Shown piece by piece: positions 17,222-26,100 of a DNA stretch of 64,000 nucleotides. This DNA is from Glycomyces amatae (GTDB taxonomy: Bacteria > Actinomycetota > Actinomycetes > Mycobacteriales > Micromonosporaceae): assembly GCF_020991375.1 (NCBI RefSeq), contig NZ_JAJLQZ010000014.1:81394-145393 (forward strand), in the 5' to 3' direction. The notes beneath the pieces were generated by a model. It worked only from the letters and a program-made list of their open reading frames with translations. It ran no database searches and was not told the origin of the DNA. Position 1 is the stretch's first letter. Every line of letters starts with the position of its first letter. The position numbers and the translations under genes were made by a program.

Positions 17222-18010
17222 TCAGTCCAGGACGAGGAGTACGCCGGTGGCGTCGTCGCTGGTCTTGCCACGCAAGCTTGTCGCCGGATGGTCCCGGTCG
17301 GCCTGGTGCACGGTGTCGATGAGCGCGGGCATGCCGTCAGTGGTTGCGGCATCAACCAGGCCTTCCCATGTCCAGCCGTACCACCCCACCAGTCGGGTCA
17401 GGCCGTCCGAGCACAGTGCCGCGCGGGCGCCCGGTGATGCGGGGAAGGTACCGCGGAGCGCTTCGGTGGCAGCGCCGGGATCGGCGGCCGCGACGAAGTA
17501 CCCGCCGGGGCGGTTGCGGACGCTCGCGACGTACTCCAGCGGGTAGCGGCGGGCGCCGCCGATCATGACCGGCTCGGGCGCGGCAGGGAGGTGGTCGGCC
17601 CGGTCGTCGCACACCACGACCGGCGCAGCATCGGCGGCGGCCTGCCAGACGAGCGTGGCGTCCCCGAGCACGAGATACTCGACATCATCGCCGCGGTGCC
17701 GGAGGATCGCGACCTGCGCCGCCGGGGTGAGCGGATTCGCCAGGTCGCACGTGTCCTCATGGAGGGCGGCGACCTCGCGGATCGCGTCGGCCACGACCAG
17801 ATCGAGGCCCCACCGCCCGGCGCTGAGTTCCTGCGTCAGCGCCTGGCCGAGCGCGGCGACGAACCAGGGCACGTCGTGGCGGCAGCCGTCGCCGGGCGGG
17901 CGCGTCACCCCATCGAGGACGACCGCCCAGCCCTCACCGGACCCGTACCAGTCCTCATTGGGGACCGCATCGCTCCCGGGCGCGGACGCCGCAGACACTA
18001 TTGCAAGCAT
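17222..18010 (-). CDS. PP2C-like serine/threonine phosphatase family protein
   Basis: A 262-aa soluble protein with the PP2C pattern. GSDAVPNEDWYGSGEGWAVVLDGVT carries the paired acidic residues that usually bind metal (E/D-D in NEDW, D-G in VLDG). The middle domain (YLVLGDATLVWQ) has the G-D motif, a later block is CSDGLTRLVGWYGW, and near the C-terminus KTSDDATGVLLVLD matches the final D-D-A motif. PP2C-like proteins in actinomycetes often act with Ser/Thr kinases; none is adjacent here. The ATG at 18010 follows CTGGAACG. It is divergent from the SOS mutasome operon, with 194 bases between the starts. Confidence 0.75.
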   Translation of the reverse strand: MLAIVSAASAPGSDAVPNEDWYGSGEGWAVVLDGVTRPPGDGCRHDVPWFVAALGQALTQELSAGRWGLDLVVADAIREVAALHEDTCDLANPLTPAAQVAILRHRGDDVEYLVLGDATLVWQAAADAAPVVVCDDRADHLPAAPEPVMIGGARRYPLEYVASVRNRPGGYFVAAADPGAATEALRGTFPASPGARAALCSDGLTRLVGWYGWTWEGLVDAATTDGMPALIDTVHQADRDHPATSLRGKTSDDATGVLLVLD

Positions 18011-18168
18011 CGTTCCAGCGTAACGGCTACAGCATGCCGATTCGGCCCTCCGACGGCTCCCCAGAGGCCCGCTGCGGCGCCCGGCTCGCGTATGGGCGGC
18101 GCGGCCGTGCCGGTCACCACTTGCCGCCAAGGCGCTTCCCCTCATGCTGTCGTACGGGTATGTTGATG

Positions 18169-18184
18169 CCGTACATGTGTTCGA
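18169..18184. promoter_or_regulatory. LexA-type SOS box upstream of imuA'
   Basis: CCGTACATGTGTTCGA matches the actinobacterial SOS box (CGAAC-N4-GTTCG) at all but one core position (CGTAC for CGAAC). It lies 20 bases before the imuA' start, where a LexA operator would be expected for a DnaE2 mutasome operon. Confidence 0.7.
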
Positions 18185-18204
18185 CAAGGGCTACGGGGGT
18201 TGTC

Positions 18205-18933
18205 ATGTCGTCTGGCAGTGCTGTGCCCGCAGTTCCGGCGGCACTGGTTGCCCAGCTCGGCCTCAAACGCGCCCGGGATCTGGCTCCCGCCCCGGCGAGG
18301 GGGGACGCCGGGGCGGGGATACCCGCACGGCACAGTCTGCCAGTCACCACCGACATTTCCCGGCTCCTGCCCTCCGGCGCCCTCGCCGCCCAGGCCGCCA
18401 TCAGCGCCGGGGCCGTGGGCGCGCTCGGTCTGCTGTGGCGCCTCCTCGCCGGGCCCACCACGGCGGGAGCATGGTGCGCGGTCGTAGGCCTGCGCCGGCT
18501 CTACCCGCTCGCCGCGGCCGCGGCCGGTGCGGACCTTGACCGGATCGCCCTGGTCGACGCGGCCGGGCCCCGCATCGCCGATGCCGCGAACGCGCTCGCC
18601 GACGGCCTCGCCGCCCTCGTCGTCCCCTCCGCGGCGTTCACCCCCGCGCAGACACGGCGGCTCGCGTCCAAGGCCCGCCGCGCTGGGACGGCGCTGATCT
18701 GGTGGGAGACGCGCCCAGTGGTCGGTGTGGACGCCCGCCTGAGTGTCACCCGGGTCCGCTGGGAAGGCCTGCGCCCCAACGAAGACCGCCGGTACGGTCA
18801 CGGCGCCCTGCGATCGTGCGAGCTGGACGTGGCCGCCGCCTGGCGCACCGGCCGGGGCGCCCGCGAATCCGTCTGGCCCTACGGCGGCCGCCCTGAAGCG
18901 TCCAACGTGGTCGAGCTGCGCAGGCGCCGGTGA
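18205..18933 (+). CDS. imuA': ImuA'-type mutasome protein
   Basis: A 242-aa protein in the position and with features of mycobacterial ImuA': a RecA-like fold in which the strand after a variable N-terminus reads TDISRLLPSGALAAQAAIS. It is followed by GLLWRLLAGPTTAGAWCAVV and later DRIALVDAAGPRI. ImuA' partners ImuB and DnaE2 in error-prone translesion synthesis after DNA damage. The ATG at 18205 has GGGGG upstream. Its stop overlaps the next start as GTGA, so translation of ImuB is coupled. The call relies on operon context as much as sequence. Confidence 0.8.
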   Translation: MSSGSAVPAVPAALVAQLGLKRARDLAPAPARGDAGAGIPARHSLPVTTDISRLLPSGALAAQAAISAGAVGALGLLWRLLAGPTTAGAWCAVVGLRRLYPLAAAAAGADLDRIALVDAAGPRIADAANALADGLAALVVPSAAFTPAQTRRLASKARRAGTALIWWETRPVVGVDARLSVTRVRWEGLRPNEDRRYGHGALRSCELDVAAAWRTGRGARESVWPYGGRPEASNVVELRRRR

Positions 18934-20264
18934 CCCGCGTCCTCGTCCTCCTTGTCCACGGCCTCGACGCCGACACCGATCCGGTCCGCTTCAACACCGT
19001 GCTCGACGTCCTCACCGACCACGCCGCGCACCTCGAGGTCCTCGGACCCGCCGCGGCCGCGCTGCGCCTGCCCGGCCACGGCGACGAAGCCGCCCTGGCG
19101 GAGACGATTCTCGACGCCGTCTCCGGCCTCACCGGCGCCGACGCCGACATTGGTATTGCCGACACGCTCCTGGCCGCCACCCTCGCCGCTGCCGACGGCC
19201 GCATCGTCCCGCCCGGCGGCGACACCGCGTTCCTCGCGCCTCGCCCGCTCACCGACCTCGTCCGCACCGGTCTGCTCGCGGAGCAGACTGCCGTGACGCT
19301 GCACCGCCTCGGCATTGACACGGTTGGTGCGTTCGTAGATCTCGAGCCCGCCGCGGTGGCCGAGCGCTTCGGCGCCGCCGTCCGCCGCGCCCAGGCGCTC
19401 GCCGCAACCGAACGCGAACGCCCCCTCATACCCCGCGCGCCCAGTGAGGACCTTGCCGTCCACACCGAACCCGACGAACCCTTCGGGTCGGTCGAGCAGG
19501 CCGCCTTCGCTGCCCGGCCCCTCGCCGAACGGCTCCTGTCCGCGCTCGCCGAACGGAACCTGGCCTGCACGCGGGTCACGATCACGGCCCACGCCGCCTC
19601 GGGTCTCACCCGGATGCGGACGTGGGCGGTCGACGCCGACACCAACGCCGCGGGCCTGGCCCGCCGGGTCCGCTGGCAGCTCGACGGCTGGCTCGCCGCC
19701 GGCGGCACCGACGCCATCTCCCGTCTCGAGCTCGCCCCGGCGGGCGTCATGGGCCTCCTGGAGGCCGGGCGCGGGCTGTGGGAGTCGAAGAACCCCGCCC
19801 TCGTGCAAGCCGAGCGGGCGCTGCGCCATGCCGAGACGCTGCTCGGCCCCGGCACCGTGGTCCGCGCCCAGGACGCGGGCGGCCGCGACCTGATCGAGCG
19901 GCTACGGCTGCTGCCGTGGGATGCCGTCGACCGGCCCGAGGCGCGCGGGCCGTGGCCGGGCGCGCTCGTGGGCCCGCCGCCGGTCCTCGTCGACGCCGAA
20001 CCGGTCGCGGTCACCGACGCCGCCGGGGCGCCGGTCGTGTGCGGTGCGCGCGGCACGGTCTCCGCGGCGCCCGCGTTCCTCGCCCCCGCCCGCGGCGGCC
20101 GGGTCCCGATCACGGCCTGGGCCGGGCCCTGGCCGGTGACCGAACGCTGGTGGGGGCCGGGCTCGCGCCGCTACACCCGCCTCCAGGTCGTCCTCGCCGA
20201 CGCCCGCGCCGCGCTTCTGGTGTGCGAGGACCAGCAGTGGACCGTGGCGGGCTGGTATGGCTGA
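18930..20264 (+). CDS. imuB: ImuB, inactive Y-family polymerase-like mutasome hub
   Basis: A 444-aa protein starting at GTG 18930, inside the stop of imuA'. The Y-family polymerase fold is recognisable (helix-hairpin-helix VTLHRLGIDTVGAFVDLEPA, then AVAERFGAAVRRAQALA). The acidic catalytic signatures of active Y polymerases are absent, as in ImuB. The C-terminal tail (ITAWAGPWPVTERWW and VCEDQQWTVAGWYG) is typical of ImuB. By family knowledge it links ImuA', DnaE2 and the beta clamp. It overlaps dnaE2 by 8 bases. Confidence 0.88.
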   Translation: MTRVLVLLVHGLDADTDPVRFNTVLDVLTDHAAHLEVLGPAAAALRLPGHGDEAALAETILDAVSGLTGADADIGIADTLLAATLAAADGRIVPPGGDTAFLAPRPLTDLVRTGLLAEQTAVTLHRLGIDTVGAFVDLEPAAVAERFGAAVRRAQALAATERERPLIPRAPSEDLAVHTEPDEPFGSVEQAAFAARPLAERLLSALAERNLACTRVTITAHAASGLTRMRTWAVDADTNAAGLARRVRWQLDGWLAAGGTDAISRLELAPAGVMGLLEAGRGLWESKNPALVQAERALRHAETLLGPGTVVRAQDAGGRDLIERLRLLPWDAVDRPEARGPWPGALVGPPPVLVDAEPVAVTDAAGAPVVCGARGTVSAAPAFLAPARGGRVPITAWAGPWPVTERWWGPGSRRYTRLQVVLADARAALLVCEDQQWTVAGWYG

Positions 20265-23200
20265 GCCGCCGTACGCGGAGCTACACGCGCACTCCTACTA
20301 CTCCTTCGGGGACGGCGCCGACGCTCCCGCCGACCTCGTCGCCGAGGCCGCCCGGCTCGGGCACACCGCACTGGCGATCACCGACCACGACGGCCTCTAC
20401 GCCGTCCCCGAGTTCGCCGCGGCCGCCGCCGAGGCCGGGCTGCCCACGGTCTTCGGGGCTGAACTGGGGCTTGGGACGGTTCGGCCTCGGCGCGGCCGCA
20501 TCGACCCGGCCGGCGAGCATCTGGTGGTGCTGGCCCGCAGCCCGGACGGCTATCGACGCCTGTCGCGCGCGATCACCGAAGCCAAGCTCGCTGGCGGCGT
20601 CAAGGACCTGCCGAGCTACGACCTCGACCGGTTGGCCGCGCACGCCACCGGACAGTGGACGGTCCTGACCGGCTGCCGCAAGGGCCTGCTCAACACGGCA
20701 CTCGACACCGACGGCCCGCAGGCGGCCGAACGGGCACTCCGTGAGCTGGTCGACCGGTTCGGGCCCGGGAATGTCGCGGTCGAGGTCACCTGCCATGACC
20801 TGCCCGGCGACACTGCCCGGATCGAAACGCTCGCCGCCCTCGCCCGCCGCTGCCGCGTCCCGGTCGTGGCCACCAACAATGCCCACTACGCGGCGCCCCG
20901 CCGCGCCAAAGCCGCCGCGGCACTGGCCGCCATCAGGTCGGGACGCACCCTCGACCAGGCCGACCCCTACCTGCCTGCCAACGCTGGAGCGCACCTGCGC
21001 AGTGGTGCCGAGATGGCGTTGCGTTTCCCCGACCTGCCCGAAGCGGTCGAACAGGCCGTCACCATCGCCGCGGCGTGCGCGTTCGACCTCGAACTGTTGG
21101 CGCCGCGCCTGCCGCACTTCCCGGTCCCACCCGAGCACGACGACGTCTCCTACCTGGCCACACTGACCATCGCCGGCGCACGCGAACGGTACGGGCCACC
21201 CGAAGCCGAGCGAGTGCCCGGCGCGTGGGCCCAACTCGACCGCGAACTGCGTGTCATCAACGCGTTGGGGTTCGCCGGGTACTTCCTCATCGTCGCCGAC
21301 ATCGTCGCCTTCTGCCGCCGCCAGAACATCTACTGCCAAGGCCGCGGCTCAGCGGCCAACAGCGCCGTCTGCTACGCCCTGGGCATCACCAATGTGGACC
21401 CGGTCGCCTTCGGGCTGCTGTTCGAACGGTTCCTCTCCGCTGAGCGCGACGGCCCGCCCGACATCGACGTTGACATCGAGTCCGGGCGCAGAGAAGCAGT
21501 CATCCAGTACGTCTACCGGCGGTACGGTCGCGACCGGGCCGCCTTGGTCGCGAATATCATCACGTATCGGCCGCGCTCGGCCGTCCGCGACGTGGCCAAG
21601 GCCCTCGGCCACGCACACAACCAGGCCCTGGCGTGGTCCAAACGCCTCCACCGATGGAGCGGCCTCGACCCCGACGAAGCCGAGGCCATCCCCGCGGACG
21701 TGCGGGCGCTCGCGGGCGAGCTGCGGGACCTGCCCCAACACTTGGGGATCCATCCGGGAGGCATGGTGCTTACCGATCAGCCCGTATCGGAAATCGTCCC
21801 GGTCGAACCCGCGCGTATGGAGAACCGGACGGTCCTCCAATGGGACAAGGACGGCGCCGCCACCGCGGGCTTGGTGAAGTTCGACCTCTTGGGTCTGGGG
21901 ATGCTCGAGGCCTTGCACCGCATGGTCGACCTGGCCGAGGACTTCCACGGCGACCACATCGACCTGGCGATGCTGCCGCCCGACGACGAGGACGTCTACC
22001 GGCTCCTGCGCCGCGCCGACACGGTGGGTGTTTTCCAGGTGGAGAGCCGCGCCCAGATGGCGACGCTGCCGCGTCTGCGTCCGGAGTGCTTCTACGACCT
22101 CGTCGTCGAAGTCGCGCTCATCCGGCCCGGCCCCATCCAGGGCGGCTCGGTCCACCCCTACCTGCGCCGCCGGCACGGCGAACCGTGGCGCCACCTCGTC
22201 CACCCCGTGCTCATGCCCGTGCTCGAGAAAACCCTCGGCGTGCCGCTGTTCCAGGAGCAGTTGATGCAGATCGCGGTCGCGGCCGCCGGCTTCGACGGCG
22301 GCGAGGCCGACCGGCTGCGCCGCGCCATGGGCGCCAAACGATCCGCCGAGCGCATGGAGGAGCTGCAGGCGCGGCTGTACACCGGCATGGCCGAGCGGGG
22401 TATCGAAGGCGCGCAGGCCGACCAGATCTATGAGCAGCTCAAGTCCTTCGCCGACTTTGGCTTCCCCGAGTCACACGCCGCCTCCTTCGCCCACCTCGTG
22501 TACGCCTCGGCCTGGTTCAAATGCCACTACCCGGCCGCGTTCACTGCGGCGCTGCTCGCGAGCCAGCCCATGGGCTTCTACTCACTCGCAAGCCTCGTCG
22601 CCGACGCCCAGCGTCATGGCATCACCGTCGCCGCCCCGGACGTGAACATCAGTGGGCCCGTCGCCTCGCTCATCGCGGCCGACCGCCCGTGCAAGCCACC
22701 ACTGCACGGCGTCGCGGACCTCCGGCTCGGCCTCGACAATGTCACCGGTCTCGGCGCCGCGGCCGCCGGGCGGATCGTGGCCGCACGCGAGGCCGGCGGG
22801 CTCTTCCAGTCCATGGCCGATCTCGCCCGCCGAGCCGGTCTCGACCAAGGCCGCCTGGAGAAACTTGCCATCGCCGGTGCGCTCGGCAGTCTTGAACCCG
22901 ACCGGCGCCGGGCGCTGTGGACCGCGGGCATCGTGGATGAGCGGCCCGGTACGATTCCCGGCACCGGCCCGGCCGCGCCCCCGCCGACACTGCCGGGCAT
23001 GAGTGCCGCTGACCTCGCCCGCGCCGACTACACCGGCCTGGGCCTCTCCGTCGAGACTCACCCGATGGCACTCGTCCGCAGCATGCTTGACGCCGACGGC
23101 GTTCTCACCGTTCGGCGCCTGCCGCACATGAAAGACGGCAAACGCGTCGAGATCGCCGGAATCGTGACCCATCGCCAACGCCCCTCAACCGCGAAAGGCG

Positions 23201-23430
23201 CGACGTTCCTGAGTATCGAGGACGAGACCGGCATCGCCAACGTGGTGTGTTCCCAAGGGCTCTGGAAGCGATGGCAGTCCGTGGCCACGGTCGCGAAGGC
23301 GCTGCGGATCAAAGGCACCGTCGAGAAGGCCCCCGACGCTCCCAAGAGCGCCATGCCGATGGTCGTGGCGTACCAGCTCGCTGAACTGGATCTGAACTTG
23401 GCTGTTGGACCGTCACGTGATTTCCGGTGA
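20257..23430 (+). CDS. dnaE2: DnaE2, error-prone DNA polymerase III alpha subunit
   Basis: 1057 aa, the DnaE2 size class (shorter than replicative DnaE1). The PHP domain begins YAELHAHSYYSFGDGADAP, with TDHDGLYAVPEF. The polymerase palm has GPPDIDVDIESGRREAV, whose two Asp residues match the catalytic pair. NIYCQGRGSAANSAVCYALG is the fingers/palm block, QEQLMQIAVAAAGFDGGEAD follows, and a C-terminal OB-fold starts VEIAGIVTHRQRPSTAKGAT. It carries out mutagenic translesion synthesis with ImuA' and ImuB. The ATG at 20257 is within the 3' end of imuB, so the three genes form one operon behind the SOS box. Confidence 0.95.
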   Translation: MAEPPYAELHAHSYYSFGDGADAPADLVAEAARLGHTALAITDHDGLYAVPEFAAAAAEAGLPTVFGAELGLGTVRPRRGRIDPAGEHLVVLARSPDGYRRLSRAITEAKLAGGVKDLPSYDLDRLAAHATGQWTVLTGCRKGLLNTALDTDGPQAAERALRELVDRFGPGNVAVEVTCHDLPGDTARIETLAALARRCRVPVVATNNAHYAAPRRAKAAAALAAIRSGRTLDQADPYLPANAGAHLRSGAEMALRFPDLPEAVEQAVTIAAACAFDLELLAPRLPHFPVPPEHDDVSYLATLTIAGARERYGPPEAERVPGAWAQLDRELRVINALGFAGYFLIVADIVAFCRRQNIYCQGRGSAANSAVCYALGITNVDPVAFGLLFERFLSAERDGPPDIDVDIESGRREAVIQYVYRRYGRDRAALVANIITYRPRSAVRDVAKALGHAHNQALAWSKRLHRWSGLDPDEAEAIPADVRALAGELRDLPQHLGIHPGGMVLTDQPVSEIVPVEPARMENRTVLQWDKDGAATAGLVKFDLLGLGMLEALHRMVDLAEDFHGDHIDLAMLPPDDEDVYRLLRRADTVGVFQVESRAQMATLPRLRPECFYDLVVEVALIRPGPIQGGSVHPYLRRRHGEPWRHLVHPVLMPVLEKTLGVPLFQEQLMQIAVAAAGFDGGEADRLRRAMGAKRSAERMEELQARLYTGMAERGIEGAQADQIYEQLKSFADFGFPESHAASFAHLVYASAWFKCHYPAAFTAALLASQPMGFYSLASLVADAQRHGITVAAPDVNISGPVASLIAADRPCKPPLHGVADLRLGLDNVTGLGAAAAGRIVAAREAGGLFQSMADLARRAGLDQGRLEKLAIAGALGSLEPDRRRALWTAGIVDERPGTIPGTGPAAPPPTLPGMSAADLARADYTGLGLSVETHPMALVRSMLDADGVLTVRRLPHMKDGKRVEIAGIVTHRQRPSTAKGATFLSIEDETGIANVVCSQGLWKRWQSVATVAKALRIKGTVEKAPDAPKSAMPMVVAYQLAELDLNLAVGPSRDFR

Positions 23431-23532
23431 CGCCGCCGTGACACCTCATGCCGCCCAACATCATGGACCCACCGTGTCTGCGATCGCCCTTACCATAAAC
23501 ATATTCACATACCGTTACCGGAAGGTGATTGC

Positions 23533-23937
23533 ATGCTACGAGCTTCCAAGCGCGTGTTCGCGACGGCGCTGATCGCCATCGCCACCATGCTCGGCCTCAG
23601 CCTCGCCGCATCCCCCGCGCAAGCCGGATACACCACCATCTACGACTGCCCGCCCGCCTACGTCTGCTTCTACGATCACCACTACACCAACGGCGACCCG
23701 GTCTACAAGACCCAGGGCACGCCCTACTACTCGGGAAGCGTCTGGGGCGTGGTGAACAACGGCATCCCTGACGGCGCCGTGTCCGATCACTTCTACCTCC
23801 GGTATCGCTACACCACCGGCAGCACCTGGTACACGATGTGCTTCCACTACGCGCCAGGTCCGGGCCGGTACGCCTACGATTTCCCGAGCGTGCCGGTCAA
23901 CGTCTCCAGCGGCTCGTACTGGGGCGGTGAATGCTGA
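23533..23937 (+). CDS. Small secreted protein, peptidase inhibitor I36-like
   Basis: 134 aa with a signal peptide (ATALIAIATMLGLSLAASPAQA, cleavage after about residue 31). The mature part of about 103 residues has Cys at CPPAYVCFYDHHYTNG, then MCFHYAPG and a terminal Cys (GGEC). The C-P-x-x-x-x-C-F-Y/W-x start resembles the I36 family of secreted inhibitors with a crystallin-like fold. The ATG at 23533 has GGAAGGTGATTGC upstream. It stands alone after the SOS operon. Confidence 0.75.
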   Translation: MLRASKRVFATALIAIATMLGLSLAASPAQAGYTTIYDCPPAYVCFYDHHYTNGDPVYKTQGTPYYSGSVWGVVNNGIPDGAVSDHFYLRYRYTTGSTWYTMCFHYAPGPGRYAYDFPSVPVNVSSGSYWGGEC

Positions 23938-23953
23938 GTCGCCCGCAATGATG

Positions 23954-23985
23954 GCGGGGGCATGGCTCGAACACTGCGCCCCCGC
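23954..23985. terminator. Bidirectional hairpin between convergent genes
   Basis: GCGGGGGC and GCCCCCGC form a perfect 8-bp stem around a 16-base loop, between genes ending at 23937 and 24067. No U-run. Confidence 0.6.
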
Positions 23986-24066
23986 AGTCGCACGGGACGG
24001 TCGCCCACCAGCAGCCAACCCGAAGCGCCGGGAATGATGTGAGGAGGAAGCGCTCCACGCCGACGC

Positions 24067-24882
24067 TCACGACCGGTTCGGTTCGGGACCGCACGGCCGC
24101 GCAGGCACCCACGCCTCCTCGACGTCGTCCCACCACGGCGGTTCGGTGACGATATGCAGCTCAGGCGCCCCCGGAATCGGCTCGAACGCGTGCGCGATAT
24201 CCCAACCAGTGTCCTCGTCTGGGCCAGCATCGGGGTTCTCGCGCACTTCCACGATGCCGTGGCCGCCTTCGGGGGTGACCAGGACCCATTCGTCCTCATG
24301 CAGTCCGAACGCCGACAGCATGGCCCGGTAACCGAGCCGGTGGCTCCAAGCTTTCGCGACGGTGAGTTCACTCGCCCCGGCGGCGAGGTCAAAGAAGCCG
24401 CGCCCGGCGGAGACGTCGACTCGCGGCATGGTGGCGAACGCGGTGAGCAGCACCATGGGCTCGTCCGGGCCGGTGTACTCGCCCTCACGTTCTCTGCCGA
24501 TTGCTTCAGGGGGTACACCGAACTCGGCGACCGCTGCCGCCGCTACAGCTTCCGGCTGCGGTCCTTCGTGGAAGTAGAACATGTAGCCATCGCTTGGCGG
24601 CCCGTTGAACAGCAACCGGTCACGCAGCTCGGACGCGGCCGAGGATTCCGCAGTGGCAGTGGCCAGGTGCCACCGGAACTCGACCGCGTCACCGGTCTCC
24701 AGTGTGATGCCGTCGTGTACGAGCGCTTCCGCTAGTGCCGCTATGACCGGTTCGCCGTCGCCAGCGTCCAAGCGCTGCTGTAGTCCTGCAGCAGTGGCGT
24801 GCGCAAGCATGGGACTGTAGATAGTGACGAGCCTGCGGATACGGCGCCGACACCGGTCGGCAGCGCGTGGTTCCTGATGCAT
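24067..24882 (-). CDS. Soluble protein, unknown function; paralogue of 28561-29307
   Basis: 271 aa with no membrane segment. It shares a full-length pattern with the product of 28561-29307: ALAEALVHDGITLETGDAVEFR against LAETLVREHVHLQYTDAVEF; LFNGPPSDGYMFYFHEGP against LFNRPPDDGHVCYLPDGP; VLVTPEGGHG against MLVTPEGGRG; PGAPELHIVTEPPWWDD against GAPELRVVEDLPWWG. Family unrecognised. The ATG at 24882 has GAAGGACTGCCTAC upstream. It is the last gene of the long minus-strand cluster. A 92-base gap with a palindrome (24976-24993) separates it from the previous gene, so it may also have its own promoter. Confidence 0.75.
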   Translation of the reverse strand: MHQEPRAADRCRRRIRRLVTIYSPMLAHATAAGLQQRLDAGDGEPVIAALAEALVHDGITLETGDAVEFRWHLATATAESSAASELRDRLLFNGPPSDGYMFYFHEGPQPEAVAAAAVAEFGVPPEAIGREREGEYTGPDEPMVLLTAFATMPRVDVSAGRGFFDLAAGASELTVAKAWSHRLGYRAMLSAFGLHEDEWVLVTPEGGHGIVEVRENPDAGPDEDTGWDIAHAFEPIPGAPELHIVTEPPWWDDVEEAWVPARPCGPEPNRS

Positions 24883-24974
24883 GTAGGCAGTCCTTCATTA
24901 TGAGGGCCCCTTTGGGGCTTCCTTCTTGTTCGGGGGCGGATATCGCCGACCGGGAGGGCGCGGAATGATATCCT

Positions 24975-25405
24975 TTATATCGAATCCGATATATCATGAA
25001 TACACGTTATGGAGAACAAGTACCCTCCTGCACTGGTGTGCAACCGGTCCTTGAGCAGCAGTTTCTCGTCAAAATGGTTGCGGCTGATCCCTGCGTGCGC
25101 CCAATACTCCCCACCCGTTCCCGCGAACAGCATCGGCACCACAGGGTCGTGAATGGGACGGCCGACACTGCCGCCGTAGGTACAACAGCGGGCGGCAGCC
25201 GCAGCAGGCAGCTCACTGCCAAAACGCCGCCCAGGCACTCCTCGGACCATGATGCGGGAGCGGCGAATTCGTAGTCCAGAGTGAGACGCTTCAGCAGCGG
25301 AACCGCCGCCAGCAAGCCGATGAGGACCGTAACGATGTCTATGCCGAGCAGGAGGGGTCTGGTCGACCAGGGAGCCCAGGGGCCCGGGCCGGAAGGCATG
25401 TTCAT
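24975..25405 (-). pseudogene. Small membrane protein, apparently frameshifted
   Basis: From the ATG at 25405 (ATGA overlap with the previous stop) the frame gives two hydrophobic segments (LLLGIDIVTVLIGLLAAVPLL and CLGGVLAVSCLLRLPPAVV). It then becomes Cys/Arg-rich and unprotein-like until a stop at 25007. From about 25190 a neighbouring frame takes over with better codon use: GGSVGRPIHDPVVPMLFAGT, GGEYWAHAGISRNHFDEKLL and LKDRLHTSAGGYLF, to a TAA at 24975. One single-base shift would join them into a protein of about 143 aa. This may be a genuine mutation or a sequence error. Confidence 0.5.
24976..24993. promoter_or_regulatory. TATATCG-N4-CGATATA inverted repeat
   Basis: A perfect 7-4-7 inverted repeat in a strongly AT-rich patch (24966-25010) upstream of 24067-24882. 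It overlaps the likely stop codon (TAA, 24975-24977) of the preceding gene. The AT content contrasts with the surroundings, as at promoters and operators in GC-rich genomes. A regulator is not identified; the NrtR-like or XRE proteins in this cluster are candidates. Confidence 0.5.
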
Positions 25406-26100
25406 GAGAGGTCACTGCTCCGATCTGCGGTGTTCAGGTGGGTGGGGATGAAGTCGATGCGGGTGCCGAACGGATCGGGCGCTTGCTGAGGAGCGGCCTG
25501 GTACAACTCGGCGGGTCGCCCGCTCGAGCGGCGGGTGTGCTCCCCGGTCGCCACGACATGGCCTGCACCGGTGTGCTTCCGATGGAAGTTGCCCGGATCG
25601 AGTCTGACCCCCAGGACCGCCTCGACCACGCTGCGAAGTTCTGCCAGCGTGAACAGTTCAGCGCACAACCCGATGGCGGCGGCCGTGTGCTCGACCAGCC
25701 ATCGCGTCATCGCGTGCGCCGCGGTGATCAACTGGTGTTCGCGCGGACCAGGCACGGTGGCGAGGGCCTGGGTGACGGGTGTCCACTGGAAACCGCGAGC
25801 GGGTTCGGGCAGAGCGCCGACCTGGTGTTGGGGTATGAAGACCAGGTGGGAGGTGTACAGGTGCGCTCCGGCCCAGGCCGGTGCCGGCACGCTCCACGTG
25901 CGCAAGGCGGGGAGGTCATCAAGGCCGGCCCGAGTCAGGGTGTGGACGAGAGCGTGCGCAAGAGTGTCGCCGACGTTGAACTGCTTCGCGGGCAGGCGGA
26001 AGCGTTCAGAGGCCGCCTCGAGAAGTATGTGGAGACCGGACGGCATCGCGCCGACCGCGACCATCTCGGCTTCCACTATGACTGGCGTACTGGTCACCAT
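25402..26100 (-). CDS. NrtR-like regulator with degenerate Nudix domain
   Basis: A 232-aa soluble protein. The C-terminal region has the winged-helix pattern of NrtR-type ADP-ribose-responsive repressors (LFTLAELRSVVEAVLGVRLD then PGNFHRKHT). The N-terminal 150 residues follow the Nudix fold order, but the catalytic Nudix box (GX5EX7REUXEEXGU) is absent, as in regulators that bind rather than cleave nucleotides. NrtR proteins typically control NAD or sugar metabolism; no such gene is next to it here. The ATG at 26100 overlaps the upstream stop (26094-26096), and its own stop overlaps the next start as ATGA. Confidence 0.65.
   Translation of the reverse strand: MVTSTPVIVEAEMVAVGAMPSGLHILLEAASERFRLPAKQFNVGDTLAHALVHTLTRAGLDDLPALRTWSVPAPAWAGAHLYTSHLVFIPQHQVGALPEPARGFQWTPVTQALATVPGPREHQLITAAHAMTRWLVEHTAAAIGLCAELFTLAELRSVVEAVLGVRLDPGNFHRKHTGAGHVVATGEHTRRSSGRPAELYQAAPQQAPDPFGTRIDFIPTHLNTADRSSDLS

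Noticed and set aside
18746..20113. 455-codon minus frame opposite imuB
   Set aside because: Ser/Arg/Ala-rich shadow; imuB and its operon overlaps are clear on the plus strand.
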